This document shows positions 9,125-18,438 of a stretch of DNA of 64,000 bases, piece after piece. How positions within the stretch are numbered: the first letter of the stretch is position 1; each line of letters opens with the position of its first letter. The position numbers were made by a program, and so were the translations under genes. Below the pieces are notes generated by a model. That model was not told the origin of the DNA. It was given only the letters and a program-made list of their open reading frames with translations, and did no database searches. Source of the stretch: Gammaproteobacteria bacterium (GTDB lineage: Bacteria > Pseudomonadota > Gammaproteobacteria > Steroidobacterales > Steroidobacteraceae); NCBI GenBank assembly GCA_025358295.1, contig JANYJY010000045.1, positions 1 through 64,000 of the forward strand, read 5' to 3'.

Positions 9125-11403
9125 GTCTTGATCTTGTCACCCACCGAGGGTGTTGGCGAGTTGCTCGTTGCCGTGGACAGGCACCCGGGCTTAGCCGGCA
9201 GCACCGTGCCCGTCGGCACGGAAACCGTAACCGCATCCGCGCTGCATGCTGCCGTGGTCTCCAAGCCGTCGGCGAACCCGATCACTCGGTCCTGGACCTG
9301 GTCCGGCGGCACGGGGTCGAAGGACGAGGATTTGAGCTTTGCCATCGTGTCGCCCCACACCGGCAACGCACCGGCGGCGCCCGTAAGTCCGGTCGCACGA
9401 TTGTCGTCGTATCCCACCCAGGCGACGGCGAGATAACTGCCGGTAAATCCCGCAAACCAGCTGTCGCGGGTATCGGAGGACGTGCCGGTCTTGCCGGCGA
9501 TGACGATACCGCGCGGCAGACGGGCGGCAGCACCACGGCCCGTGCCATGCGTGGTCACCAAGGTCAGCATCCGATCAAGCTCATAGACGGCGGCCGGTGC
9601 CGCCGCCTGTTCGACCTGGACCTTGAAAGTCTTCAGCGGGCGGCCGTTCTCGTCGAGCACCGCACGCACCGCGCGCAGGCGCGCGCGAAAACCACCGTTG
9701 GCCAGAGAGGTGTAGACCTGAACCACCTCCAGCGGCGTCATCTCGACGGTCCCGAGCAGCAGCGAGGGATTGAGCGTGGGCGAACTCTCGAGCCCGAGCC
9801 GCTGCAGAGTATCCGCGACGTTGCGCAGACCCAAGTCGAGCCCCAATTTCACCGTCGCCAGGTTCATGGATTCGGCGAGAGCACGCGCCATCGGCACGCG
9901 CCCATAGACTTCATGCTCGAAGTTCTGCGGCGCCCAGATGCTGCCGTCTCCGAGCTTCAGTTCGACCGGCGCATCCTCGATCAGAGTGGCCGCGTTATAG
10001 CGCCCGGTCTCGAGCGCCGTCAGATACACGGCGGGCTTCACCAGCGAGCCGATCGGCCGGCGCGCATCGAGGGCGCGGTTGAAACCATCACTGCCGGCAT
10101 CGCGGCCGCCGACCACGGCCACCACATCGCCGCTGTTCGGCTCCGCGACGATCACCGCACCGTCGAGATGGCCGCCGCGCACCCGGCTCGACGCATCGAG
10201 TCGCTTGAGATTGACGGTCAACGCATGCTCCGCCGCCGCTTGTGCGCGCGGATCGAAGCTGGTGTAGACGGCAAGTCCGGCGGCGGCGAGAGCCGCCTCG
10301 GCATAGTCGCGCTTCAAGTGGCGCCTGACCAAATCTAGATACGCCGGTACATAGCTGCCCCCTGGAGGCCGTAGTCCAAGCGGGGTGGCTGCGGCGCGCT
10401 TCGCCGCAGCATCGTCGATGAGATGTGCGCCGCCCAGCTCCTGCAGGACCAGGTTGCGCCGCTCGCGCGCGCGGTCGGGATGCTTGCGCGGATCATAAAA
10501 GGAAGGACCTTTGACCAGCCCGATCAGCATGGCCACTTCTCCAGGCTCGAGCTCCGCGAGGGGCTTGGCGAAATAATACTCGCTGCCGAGTCCGAAGCCA
10601 TGAATTGCACGCGGCCCGTCCTGCCCGAGATAGACCTCGTTCAAATACGCCACGAGAATCTCTTCTTTGGAGAAATGCGCCTCGAGCCTGAACGCCATGA
10701 CCGCCTCGGTCGCCTTGCGACCAAAGCTTTGCTCATCCGAGAGAAAATAATTCTTCACCAGCTGCTGGGTCAGCGTGCTGCCGCCCTGGACAACTCGCCC
10801 GGCACGCAGGTTTGCCCACATCGCACGCATGATTCCGCGCATATCCACGCCGTCGTGCTCATCGAAGCGGCGATCCTCGATCAGCTTGATCCCCGAACGC
10901 AGCAATTGCGGCACATCCGCGGGGGACAGGATCAGCCGGTCTTCGCCGTGAATCGGAAATACGCTGCCGATCACCGGGGGATCGAGACGGAACACGGGCA
11001 GATCCGTCCCATCGCCGTGCCTCATGCTCGTGATTGCATTCGAATCGGCGCTGATCGAAACAACTTGCGCATCGCGCAACTCGTCGATGAAGCGCACGCG
11101 GCGCGCATGCAGATCGAAGGCATTTCCGCGCCGACGATAAAAGCCGGCGCCCGACGCGGGATCACCGAGACGGTAGTGCAGCCGGTGAAGCTCCTCTTCC
11201 AGGTCGCTCGCGGCGAGCGGGGCGCCGACGTAGAGCTCCAACGGAGCCGCGTACACGCGCGCCGGCACGGACCAATGCCGCCCGTTGAATTCCTGAATAA
11301 CCACGCGATCCAGGTGCGCGATCCAAATGGCGACCGTGGCCGCCGCGACCAGAATCACGAGGATGAGCGCGACGCCCCAGCGACGCTTTTTGGAACGTGC
11401 CAC
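9100..11403 (-). CDS. mrcB: Penicillin-binding protein 1B (bifunctional glycosyltransferase/transpeptidase)
   Basis: Class A PBP of 767 residues that polymerises lipid II and cross-links peptidoglycan. A single N-terminal membrane helix (WGVALILVILVAAATVAIWIA) anchors it. A UB2H-like segment follows (RVYAAPLELYVGAPLAASDLEEELHRLHYR), typical of PBP1b. The GT51 domain shows EDRRFDEHDGVDMRGI and GGSTLTQQLVKN. The transpeptidase domain has SLVK (in RPIGSLVKPAVYL), SMN (AESMNLATVKL) and KTGTS. The C-terminus is short, with cysteines (TTAACSADA, KPGCLS). The start is GTG. Length is a little below E. coli PBP1b. It heads a two-gene unit with the TPR lipoprotein. Confidence 0.93.
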   Translation of the reverse strand: MARSKKRRWGVALILVILVAAATVAIWIAHLDRVVIQEFNGRHWSVPARVYAAPLELYVGAPLAASDLEEELHRLHYRLGDPASGAGFYRRRGNAFDLHARRVRFIDELRDAQVVSISADSNAITSMRHGDGTDLPVFRLDPPVIGSVFPIHGEDRLILSPADVPQLLRSGIKLIEDRRFDEHDGVDMRGIMRAMWANLRAGRVVQGGSTLTQQLVKNYFLSDEQSFGRKATEAVMAFRLEAHFSKEEILVAYLNEVYLGQDGPRAIHGFGLGSEYYFAKPLAELEPGEVAMLIGLVKGPSFYDPRKHPDRARERRNLVLQELGGAHLIDDAAAKRAAATPLGLRPPGGSYVPAYLDLVRRHLKRDYAEAALAAAGLAVYTSFDPRAQAAAEHALTVNLKRLDASSRVRGGHLDGAVIVAEPNSGDVVAVVGGRDAGSDGFNRALDARRPIGSLVKPAVYLTALETGRYNAATLIEDAPVELKLGDGSIWAPQNFEHEVYGRVPMARALAESMNLATVKLGLDLGLRNVADTLQRLGLESSPTLNPSLLLGTVEMTPLEVVQVYTSLANGGFRARLRAVRAVLDENGRPLKTFKVQVEQAAAPAAVYELDRMLTLVTTHGTGRGAAARLPRGIVIAGKTGTSSDTRDSWFAGFTGSYLAVAWVGYDDNRATGLTGAAGALPVWGDTMAKLKSSSFDPVPPDQVQDRVIGFADGLETTAACSADAVTVSVPTGTVLPAKPGCLSTATSNSPTPSVGDKIKTWLNHIVH

Positions 11404-11560
11404 GCTAAATCAAGACAATGACGCCGGACGGCGCCTTGAGCTCGTATGCGACACGAAGCGGCAAGCGCTGCGGGATGGTGGGCATGGGTTTCACGGTAGC
11501 GGGATAGTTTGACGATGTGGGCACCCATGTCAACACGGGCGTACCGACATACAATGGAGC

Positions 11561-13099
11561 ATGGAAACGCCAAATCCAGGTTCCGACACCGTGCTTTCCG
11601 AAGACGAAGTGCTCGCCTGCGTGCGAGTGCTGCGCGCCATCGAGGCCGATCGCTCGCACCTGACGCACCTGACCCCGGCACGGCGCCGCGAATTACTGAC
11701 GCTTGCAGGCCTGGTGGCAAAGCCCGAGCGCCACGACCTGGTTAAAATGGCGAAGGCATTTCGCCGCACCGAGCGCGAGGCCGTGAAACAGCACGACCGC
11801 CAGGTCATCGAAACGGCGGGCCTGCGCCGGCAGCGCCGCGCACCGGTCTATGCGCCTCTGTGGCTCGAACCGCCCAAGCCTGAAGACCTCGGCGCACGCG
11901 GAGTGCTCCATGCCGAGCTCAACTGCTATGTCTGTAAACAGCCGTTTACCACCATGCATCGCTACTACGATTCTTTGTGCGAGGCCTGCGGTGATTTCAA
12001 TTATGCCAAGCGCGAACAAACGGCGGACCTCAGCGGTCACTATGCGCTCATCACCGGCGCACGGGTCAAAATCGGCTTTCAATCGTCCTTGAAACTGCTG
12101 CGCGCCGGCGCGCACGTCATCGTCACCACGCGCTTTCCTGTCGATGCCATTGAGCGATACTCAGAGGAGCCGGAATTCTCCGCGTGGCGCGGGCGCCTGC
12201 AAATTCATGGGCTTGATCTGCGGCATACGCCGAGCGTGGAATTGTTCGCGCGTTTCCTGACCGAGCGGCTGCCGCGGCTCGACTATATCCTGAACAATGC
12301 CTGCCAGACGGTGCGCCGGCCCGCAGGTTTTTTTCAGCATCTGCTGGCGCGGGAATCCACACCGCCCGGCTCTCTACCCGAGACCCTGCGGGGTCCCTTG
12401 GCGAGTCACCATGAATTGCTGCACATTCTGGAGAGCCGACAGGAATCCGGCACAGGCGCGCTGGTGTCTTCGCATTCGCGGCGGCACGGGGAGGGACTCT
12501 TGCACAGCGCGGAACTCTCGCAGAGGCGCTACCTTGACGAAGACTATCACGACGGAGAAGCGCTGTTCCCCACCCATCACTATGACGAGGACCGGCAGCA
12601 GGTGGATCTGCGCGCGGTCAACAGCTGGCGGCTGCGCATGCATGAAGTCGAGACACCCGAACTCCTGGAAGTGCAGCTGGTGAACGCGGTCGCGCCGTAC
12701 ATTCTCAATGCTCGCTTGAAACCGCTGATGCTGCGCATCCCCGGGCGCCACAAGCACATCGTCAATGTCAGCGCCATGGAGGGTCAGTTTTATCGGTCCA
12801 CCAAGACCGACAGGCACCCCCATACCAACATGGCAAAGGCGGCGCTCAACATGATGACGCGAACCTCCGCGCCGGACTACGTTAAGGATGGGATTCACAT
12901 GAATGCCGTCGACACAGGATGGGTCACCGATGAAGATCCGGCCGTTCATGCAGCCCGCAAGGCTGAACTCGGCTTCGCACCGCCGCTCGACATCATCGAC
13001 GGTGCCGCGCGCATCGTCGACCCCATATTCGCCGGGCAGATCACCGGCAACCATGTGTGGGGACAGTTCCTGAAGGACTACAAGCCAGCCCCCTGGTAG
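11561..13099 (+). CDS. SDR-family oxidoreductase with N-terminal CxxC pair and no catalytic tyrosine
   Basis: A 512-residue protein. Residues 1-110 are helical and basic. Near residues 124-146 two CxxC pairs (CYVCKQPF, CEACGDFN) look like a small zinc ribbon. A Rossmann domain follows (ALITGARVKIGFQSSLKLLRAGAHVIVTTRFP, LDYILNNACQ). Where SDR enzymes have YxxxK the sequence is HTNMAKAAL, so the Lys is kept but the Tyr position holds Thr; the upstream Ser is present (IVNVSAMEGQ). It is therefore an SDR by fold with an altered active site. NAD(P) binding is likely; the substrate is unknown. It diverges from mrcB. Similar long SDRs are widespread as uncharacterised proteins, to my recollection. 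Confidence 0.8.
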   Translation: METPNPGSDTVLSEDEVLACVRVLRAIEADRSHLTHLTPARRRELLTLAGLVAKPERHDLVKMAKAFRRTEREAVKQHDRQVIETAGLRRQRRAPVYAPLWLEPPKPEDLGARGVLHAELNCYVCKQPFTTMHRYYDSLCEACGDFNYAKREQTADLSGHYALITGARVKIGFQSSLKLLRAGAHVIVTTRFPVDAIERYSEEPEFSAWRGRLQIHGLDLRHTPSVELFARFLTERLPRLDYILNNACQTVRRPAGFFQHLLARESTPPGSLPETLRGPLASHHELLHILESRQESGTGALVSSHSRRHGEGLLHSAELSQRRYLDEDYHDGEALFPTHHYDEDRQQVDLRAVNSWRLRMHEVETPELLEVQLVNAVAPYILNARLKPLMLRIPGRHKHIVNVSAMEGQFYRSTKTDRHPHTNMAKAALNMMTRTSAPDYVKDGIHMNAVDTGWVTDEDPAVHAARKAELGFAPPLDIIDGAARIVDPIFAGQITGNHVWGQFLKDYKPAPW

Positions 13100-13186
13100 T
13101 CGGCAAATGGAGACGCTGCGCGATTATTCGCGCCCTCTGGGCTAGTATGGGACACCCAACAGCCTAAACTGGGGGCGTAACCGACG

Positions 13187-14539
13187 ATGTCCGAAGACTG
13201 GACCCAATGGGAGAACCGGCTCATCGGCGGGGTGTACCCCCTGCGCCGCTTCCTGGGACAATCGGATCACAGCGTCGTTTTTCTGACCGAGCACCGGGCC
13301 AAGGGCCTGGCCCAAGCGGCGATCAAGCTCATTCCGGCCGACCCTGCGCTGACCGCGGTGCAGCTGTCTTATTGGAGGTCGGCCGCCACCCTGAGCCACC
13401 CTCACTTGTTGCCCATTCTCGATGCCGGCAGTTGCGCTCTCGGCGGGCATCCCTTTCTGTTCGTTGTCCTTGAATATGCGGAAGAGACTCTCGCGCAAAT
13501 CCTTCCGCAGCGCGCGCTGACTACCGATGAAGTGCGCGGCATGCTGCGCCCCATGCTCGAAACCCTGGCCTACCTTCACGGCAAGGGCTGGGCGCACGGG
13601 CAACTCAAATCGCCGAATGTCCTGGTCGTCGGCGATCAAGTAAAACTTGCCGGCGACAACCTACTGCCCATCGGCAAGTCGAGGCCGGTATTCACCAAGC
13701 CTTCGCCTTATGATCCGCCGGAATCCAAGGGCGGCGCCGTATCCGCCGCAGGGGATGTCTGGGGTCTCGGCGTCATCCTGGTCGAGGCACTGACTCAACG
13801 CCTGCCCGCGCTCAAGGATGACTCTGCAGTCGAGCCGGCGGCTGTGGTTGCACTGCCGGACTCCGTCCCACCGCCGTTCGTTGACACGCTACGCCGGTGT
13901 CTGAGCCGCGATCCCACCCGCCGCCCCCCGATCGCGGAACTCAACGATCGATTCTATGCAGCGCCGCCGCCCGCGTCGGAAGCGCCACCCGCAGTGGATC
14001 ATGTACCGGTGATTAGCGTTCCGCTGTGGAATGCGTTCAATCATGGCTGGATACTGAGCGCGGCCGCGGCTGCCCTCCTGCTGATCATCACCGCCTCGGT
14101 TGGCCTGTCCCTGCGGCACGCCCCGCCGCCGTCGCCGGCCGGCGTCTCTCCCGATTCGTCGGCGGTCTCCGCGCCGTCCGCAGCGGCGCCGCCGAATCAG
14201 AATGCACCGTTGGTGCGGCCGGCGCCCTCCTCGCAACCTGCAGCCGATGCCGCGCAGACGGTCCTGCACGAAGAGATTCCCAACGTGTCGCGCAGCGCGC
14301 GCGAATCGATTCACGGCGACATCAAAGTAGCGATTTATGTCACCGTCGACCGCTCCGGCAAGGTGGTCGGCCAGAAAATAGAGCTGCATGGCGGCAGCAA
14401 GTATTTCGCGCGCTTGGCCAGCGAAGCGGCCAAAAAATGGAGCTTTGTTCCGGCGGACCATCCCAACTCCCGCGGGTGGCTGTTGCGGTTCGAGTTCACC
14501 CGCGCCGGCGCAACGGCGCACGCCACTGCCCGCCCATAA
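13187..14539 (+). CDS. Ser/Thr protein kinase-like (probable pseudokinase) fused to a TonB-type C-terminal domain
   Basis: A 450-residue membrane protein. Residues about 10-265 have a protein kinase fold with the ATP-binding Lys (AAIKLI) and a conserved LEYAEETL hinge. The catalytic loop reads HGQLKSPNVLV where kinases have HRDLKxxN, so the catalytic Asp is Gln; the DFG site reads LAGDNL. Kinase activity is therefore doubtful. One membrane helix (ILSAAAAALLLIITASVGLSL, about 285-305) leads to a Pro/Ala-rich linker and a periplasmic TonB_C-like domain (IYVTVDRSGKVVGQKIELHGGSKYFARLASEAAKKWSF). It could relay a periplasmic contact inward, or act as a scaffold. A possible partner is the SUMF1-like membrane protein downstream. 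Confidence 0.8.
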   Translation: MSEDWTQWENRLIGGVYPLRRFLGQSDHSVVFLTEHRAKGLAQAAIKLIPADPALTAVQLSYWRSAATLSHPHLLPILDAGSCALGGHPFLFVVLEYAEETLAQILPQRALTTDEVRGMLRPMLETLAYLHGKGWAHGQLKSPNVLVVGDQVKLAGDNLLPIGKSRPVFTKPSPYDPPESKGGAVSAAGDVWGLGVILVEALTQRLPALKDDSAVEPAAVVALPDSVPPPFVDTLRRCLSRDPTRRPPIAELNDRFYAAPPPASEAPPAVDHVPVISVPLWNAFNHGWILSAAAAALLLIITASVGLSLRHAPPPSPAGVSPDSSAVSAPSAAAPPNQNAPLVRPAPSSQPAADAAQTVLHEEIPNVSRSARESIHGDIKVAIYVTVDRSGKVVGQKIELHGGSKYFARLASEAAKKWSFVPADHPNSRGWLLRFEFTRAGATAHATARP

Positions 14540-14612
14540 CGCAGCCGAGAACCATGCGTTATTGCCCGGCTTGCGTCAAAATGACGCATTGCTGGACCAC
14601 GAGGAGAGATTG

Positions 14613-16145
14613 ATGACTGATTCAATTGAACCGGGCTTAAGCCGGCGCGATTTCGTGCAGGGCGCCGTCTCGGGTGCCGTATTGGCTGCCGCACCGGCGG
14701 CGGTGATGGCCGCGAGCGGCGAAAAGAACGCCGATAAGGCAGCGGTGTTGGCCCAGGTGCCGAAAATGCACGCGGAAAACGTGCAGCGGCTGCAGGACTG
14801 GGTCGCTCTGCCTTCCATTGCGGCGGAGAACCGCAATTATCCGCAAGGTGCCGAGTACATGGCCAAGCTTGCGGAAGCGGCAGGCTTCAGCGGCGTAAAA
14901 ATCATTCCGACCTCGGGGAAGCCAGGAGTGTTCGGCCGCCTGGATTCAGGCGCCAAGACCACGATGGCGATCTATTTCATGTACGACGTGAAGCAATTCG
15001 TTCCCTCGGAATGGAGCTCGCCTCCGCTAGAAGCCCGGTTGGTGGAAAAGCCCGGCCTGGGCACGGTGTGCATGGGACGCGGCGCCGTGAATCAAAAAGG
15101 ACCGCAAAACTCCTTCCTGGGGGCACTCATGGCATTCAAGGCCACGGGCAAAAAATTACCTGTCAATCTGGTCTTGGTGTGCGAAGGCGAAGAGGAAATT
15201 GCCTCGCCACACTTCGGTGAAATCGTCAACAGTCCCGATGTATTTCCGCATATGAAATCCTGCGTCGGCGTGATGCTGCCGGAGGCCAGCCAGGGACTGG
15301 ACGGCAGCGTACAGTGCGATGCCGGCGCGAAGGGCGTGGTGGAATTGGAACTGGTGTCGAGCGGAGAAAGCTGGGGACGCGGGCCAAAGCGGGATATTCA
15401 CTCGAGCCTGGAAGCGCAGGTGGATTCGCCGTCCTGGCACTTGATTCAAGCGCTCAACACTCTGGTCGAAAAAGATGGCCACACGCCGGCCGTCGAGGGG
15501 TTTTTCGACAAGGCCAAGCCGCTGACCGATGCGCAGAAGAAAATGGTGTTGGCGTATGCCGCGGCGGTGCCCGAAGCCACCTCGAAGGCTGAATTCGGCG
15601 TCGATCACTGGGTGCACGATCTGAACTGGCAGGACTCCTTGCTGCGTCTGTACTCACAGCCCACCATCAATATCGAGGGACTCGTGGGCGGCTACACCGG
15701 ACCCGGAGGCAAGACGGTGCTACCGCATCGGGCAGTCGCCAAAATCGACATGCGTCTGGTGCCCGACATGACCGCCGCCGACACCTTGGCCAAGCTCAAA
15801 GCGCATCTGGCCAAGCATGGTTTCGGCGACATCGAAGTCAATATGAGCGGCGGCTATGACCCCACGCAGACGGATCCCAACAGCAAGTTCTTCAAGGCGG
15901 TGCTGGCAACATTCAACAAGCTCGGTTCACCGCCCCTCGTCGTGCCGCGCAGTCCGGGTTCTTGGCCCGGCTATCGATTCACGAGCCCACCGTTAAGTCT
16001 CCCGGCCGGTCAATTTGGACTGGGGCATGGCACCGGCGCGCACGCTCCGGATGAGTACTACTTGATCGACTCGAAGAATCCAGCGATCAAGGGATTGGAC
16101 GGTGCGGTCGCATCGTTCGTCGAGTTCCTGTACGCCATGGCTTAA
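14613..16145 (+). CDS. M20-family peptidase-like protein, Tat-exported, with altered metal ligands
   Basis: The start at MTDSIEPGLSRRDFVQG is supported by GAGGAGA; upstream track residues are spurious. SRRDFVQGAVSGAVLAAAPAAVMA is a Tat signal, so the 510-residue protein is exported folded. The M20 fold is clear (CEGEEEIASPHF, RDIHSSLEAQVDSPSWHLIQALN, a closing GHGTGAHAPDEYYLI). Two metal positions differ from the family: HxD is M-Y-D (YFMYDVKQF), and the bridging Asp of GRGAxDxKG is Asn (GRGAVNQKGP). The general-base Glu and final His remain. It may bind one metal, use a different chemistry, or be non-hydrolytic. Its last bases overlap the convergent TPR gene. Confidence 0.83.
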   Translation: MTDSIEPGLSRRDFVQGAVSGAVLAAAPAAVMAASGEKNADKAAVLAQVPKMHAENVQRLQDWVALPSIAAENRNYPQGAEYMAKLAEAAGFSGVKIIPTSGKPGVFGRLDSGAKTTMAIYFMYDVKQFVPSEWSSPPLEARLVEKPGLGTVCMGRGAVNQKGPQNSFLGALMAFKATGKKLPVNLVLVCEGEEEIASPHFGEIVNSPDVFPHMKSCVGVMLPEASQGLDGSVQCDAGAKGVVELELVSSGESWGRGPKRDIHSSLEAQVDSPSWHLIQALNTLVEKDGHTPAVEGFFDKAKPLTDAQKKMVLAYAAAVPEATSKAEFGVDHWVHDLNWQDSLLRLYSQPTINIEGLVGGYTGPGGKTVLPHRAVAKIDMRLVPDMTAADTLAKLKAHLAKHGFGDIEVNMSGGYDPTQTDPNSKFFKAVLATFNKLGSPPLVVPRSPGSWPGYRFTSPPLSLPAGQFGLGHGTGAHAPDEYYLIDSKNPAIKGLDGAVASFVEFLYAMA

Positions 16146-16531
16146 TGCGACTGCCCTTCCGGGGCCGCATTCGAAAAATGTTTGGCGGGGGCCGCGTGCG
16201 GCGCGCGGCTCCTGGCCAACTTTGCCGCCGCCGCGCGGATTTTAGCGCCGATGCCGCGCATGTCCGGCGCCAGTTCGGCAGCGCGCTGATAGGCGCGAAG
16301 CGCGTCTGCCGGGCGATTCGCGCCTTGCAGCGCATCGCCGAGAGCCGCGAGGACCACAGGATCGTTCGGATTCCAGCGAATCGCGTCGTAGCAAGACTCA
16401 AGGACGGCGTGCACACGACAGTTGCCGATATCGCGTTTCAGCGCACCAGGCGGGGGCTGCGCCGCCGTCGCTGGTTCCCATGCACATACGGTCGTGAGTA
16501 CCAACAGCGCTAAAAGAATATGCCGTCTCAT
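16142..16531 (-). CDS. Small exported TPR protein coupled to the SUMF1-like gene
   Basis: I start this at MRRHILLALLVLTTVCAWEPATAA, whose ATG overlaps the TGA of the upstream gene (ATGA), a standard coupling arrangement; the longer track ORF reads through the neighbour in another frame. The 129-residue product has a signal peptide and a TPR pair (VVLAALGDALQGANRPADALRAYQRAAELAPDM), with two cysteines near IGNCRVHAVLESCYDAI. It is probably periplasmic and works with the upstream membrane protein. It converges on the M20-like gene with a four-base overlap. Confidence 0.75.
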   Translation of the reverse strand: MRRHILLALLVLTTVCAWEPATAAQPPPGALKRDIGNCRVHAVLESCYDAIRWNPNDPVVLAALGDALQGANRPADALRAYQRAAELAPDMRGIGAKIRAAAAKLARSRAPHAAPAKHFSNAAPEGQSH

Positions 16532-18438
16532 GGCGTAATTTCCCTGACCAGCCGAATACCCACGCTGCTGGTCCGGTAGTTCGCGGCGAAGTGGTTGCGG
16601 TAGCTGGCCCGCACATAGGCAGGATCGCTGAACCAGGATCCGCCGCGTAGCTCGTGGTCGGAGCAATTGCCTTCCGTGCGCGCAGAGCCATCGACCGGCG
16701 CGCCCGTGTAATCCGGATACCAGCAATCTTCGGTCCACTGAAAGACATTGCCCAGCATGTCGTTGAGACCAAATAGGTTGGCCAGGAAGGAGCCGACCGG
16801 CGCCGTGAAGGCATAGCCGTCATCGCAGGCGAATACCGTCCATCCCGGATACCGATGCGCCGCACTTTGATCGGCCACGTTGGCATTGGCGCAGACACCG
16901 GATCCGTCAGCACTCCACGGCTGAACCAACTCGCCGCCGGCACGCGCCGCGTATTCCCATTCCGCTGCGCTCGGTAATCGGTAGCGTTGCCCGGTGCTCT
17001 TCGACAACCATTCGGCGTAGGCCTTGGCATCGTTCCAAGATACGCATGTGACCGGGTGCAACTCGGTCTGCTCGAAGCCCGGACTCTCCCAATTGCTTGC
17101 CGGCCGCTGCCGCCATTCACCATCGTAGGTATCGCAGTCCTTCATATCCCGACCGGTGGCGGTGACGAAGGCACGGAACTCATCCACGGTCACGGCGTTC
17201 GTCGACATCGCAAACGAATCATCAATCGCCACACGATGCTGTGGCTTTTCAGCAGCGGGCGCACCCGCCAGATCGGCGGCGGACCCTTGCTTGAAACTGC
17301 CGGTGGGCAGCACCGTCACGGCGGGACAGGTCGGGCAGTCTCGTATGATGCTGCCGGGCTTCGGCAGAACCGGCGTCACGACCACGGGCGCCTTCGGCGG
17401 CGGGGGTGGACGGTGCAGCAAAGACCAGGCCGCCACGGCGAGTACCACGACCGCCGCCAGCATACCAAGCACTCGATTGATTGAACCTCGTTTGCGAGGC
17501 GCGGGAAGTTCCGGCGGCAATGGGTCCGCGATCCGTTCGGAGCGCTCGATGGGCTTGGGCACGATAACTTCGTGCTCAATCGGCTCCTGCGCACTCGGCT
17601 CACGCACAATCGTCTCGCGCTCGGTCGGCTCGTGCTGAGACGGCTCGTCCGCCGGCACCTCGGCCGTTTCGAGATTCATCTGCAGTGCGGCCACCTGCGC
17701 TCGCAACTGATCCCGCTCGGCGCGAAGCGTCACTAATTCGCGCTGCGCTTTGAGCGTGGCGGCGGCCGCGCGTAATTCCGTCTCCACGGTGGTCGGGCGC
17801 GACTCGAGCGCGCCGGGGTCCATGTCGTACTCCTGTTGTTGCGCGGCCAGCGTGGCCTCACGCTCCGTGAGCGAGTGCCGTATCTGCGCAATGGCCTGAT
17901 CGCGCGCCGCGAGCGAGTCCCGCACGGTGCGCAGTTCGGCAAGGTACCGCTCCGCTTTTCGCTGCGAGTCTTCGTAACGCGATTGCGCGTCTTCTTCGGC
18001 GGCTGCTTTATCGGCAAGCGCCTGTTCGAGTTCGCTGATCCTGGCTTGTTCGGATTCCATCGCAGCTCCGTCCGCCCCGGTCAGCGCGACGGACGCCAAC
18101 TCTTGGAGTTGAAGCCTTTCGGGCTCGGCGGGCTGCACCGCAGCGCGCTCCATCGCCTCATTGAGAATACGGATGACTTCGACATGCGCCTGCTCAGGAA
18201 GCGGCTCGATGGACTCGTGACGCTGAACGACGTTGAGCAACTCCCGCGGAGAAGTGCCGCTCGTCAACAGCCGGCTGAGCTGGGATTGCACATCCGGAAA
18301 GAGGAGGTCGCCGAATTCAAAAGCCTGCAAGACCTTCTCGAAGCTCGAGGCCGGTAGTGATTTCGTGCTGCCCATCCGATCGGTGCGTCTCTTGTGTGCC
18401 GATGCTTGCGTGCCCAGGATCTTCGCCTCGCCCCGCAC
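16528..18438 (-). CDS. Membrane protein with coiled coil and formylglycine-generating-enzyme (SUMF1) domain lacking catalytic cysteines
   Basis: About 636 residues if the GTG start (after GGTGGAG) is used; MGSTKSLPAS, 21 residues in, is the alternative. An N-terminal helical part is followed by a long coiled coil (about 125-265, rich in Glu/Arg/Ala/Gln), a Glu/Pro linker, one membrane helix (VLGMLAAVVVLAVAAWSLL), a proline stretch and a SUMF1/FGE-type domain (CVSWNDAKAYAEWLSKSTGQRYRLPSAAEWEYAARAG, FGLNDMLGNVFQWTEDCW, RGGSWFSDPAYVRASYR). True formylglycine-generating enzymes carry a cysteine pair in the last block; here it is absent, so sulfatase activation is unlikely. SUMF1-like domains are often ligand-binding modules beside bacterial Ser/Thr kinases, fitting the pseudokinase upstream. 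Confidence 0.83.
   Translation of the reverse strand: MRGEAKILGTQASAHKRRTDRMGSTKSLPASSFEKVLQAFEFGDLLFPDVQSQLSRLLTSGTSPRELLNVVQRHESIEPLPEQAHVEVIRILNEAMERAAVQPAEPERLQLQELASVALTGADGAAMESEQARISELEQALADKAAAEEDAQSRYEDSQRKAERYLAELRTVRDSLAARDQAIAQIRHSLTEREATLAAQQQEYDMDPGALESRPTTVETELRAAAATLKAQRELVTLRAERDQLRAQVAALQMNLETAEVPADEPSQHEPTERETIVREPSAQEPIEHEVIVPKPIERSERIADPLPPELPAPRKRGSINRVLGMLAAVVVLAVAAWSLLHRPPPPPKAPVVVTPVLPKPGSIIRDCPTCPAVTVLPTGSFKQGSAADLAGAPAAEKPQHRVAIDDSFAMSTNAVTVDEFRAFVTATGRDMKDCDTYDGEWRQRPASNWESPGFEQTELHPVTCVSWNDAKAYAEWLSKSTGQRYRLPSAAEWEYAARAGGELVQPWSADGSGVCANANVADQSAAHRYPGWTVFACDDGYAFTAPVGSFLANLFGLNDMLGNVFQWTEDCWYPDYTGAPVDGSARTEGNCSDHELRGGSWFSDPAYVRASYRNHFAANYRTSSVGIRLVREITP

Noticed and set aside
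9103-10338. 411-residue plus-strand ORF opposite mrcB
   Set aside because: Antisense shadow; PBP1b motifs on the minus strand are unambiguous.
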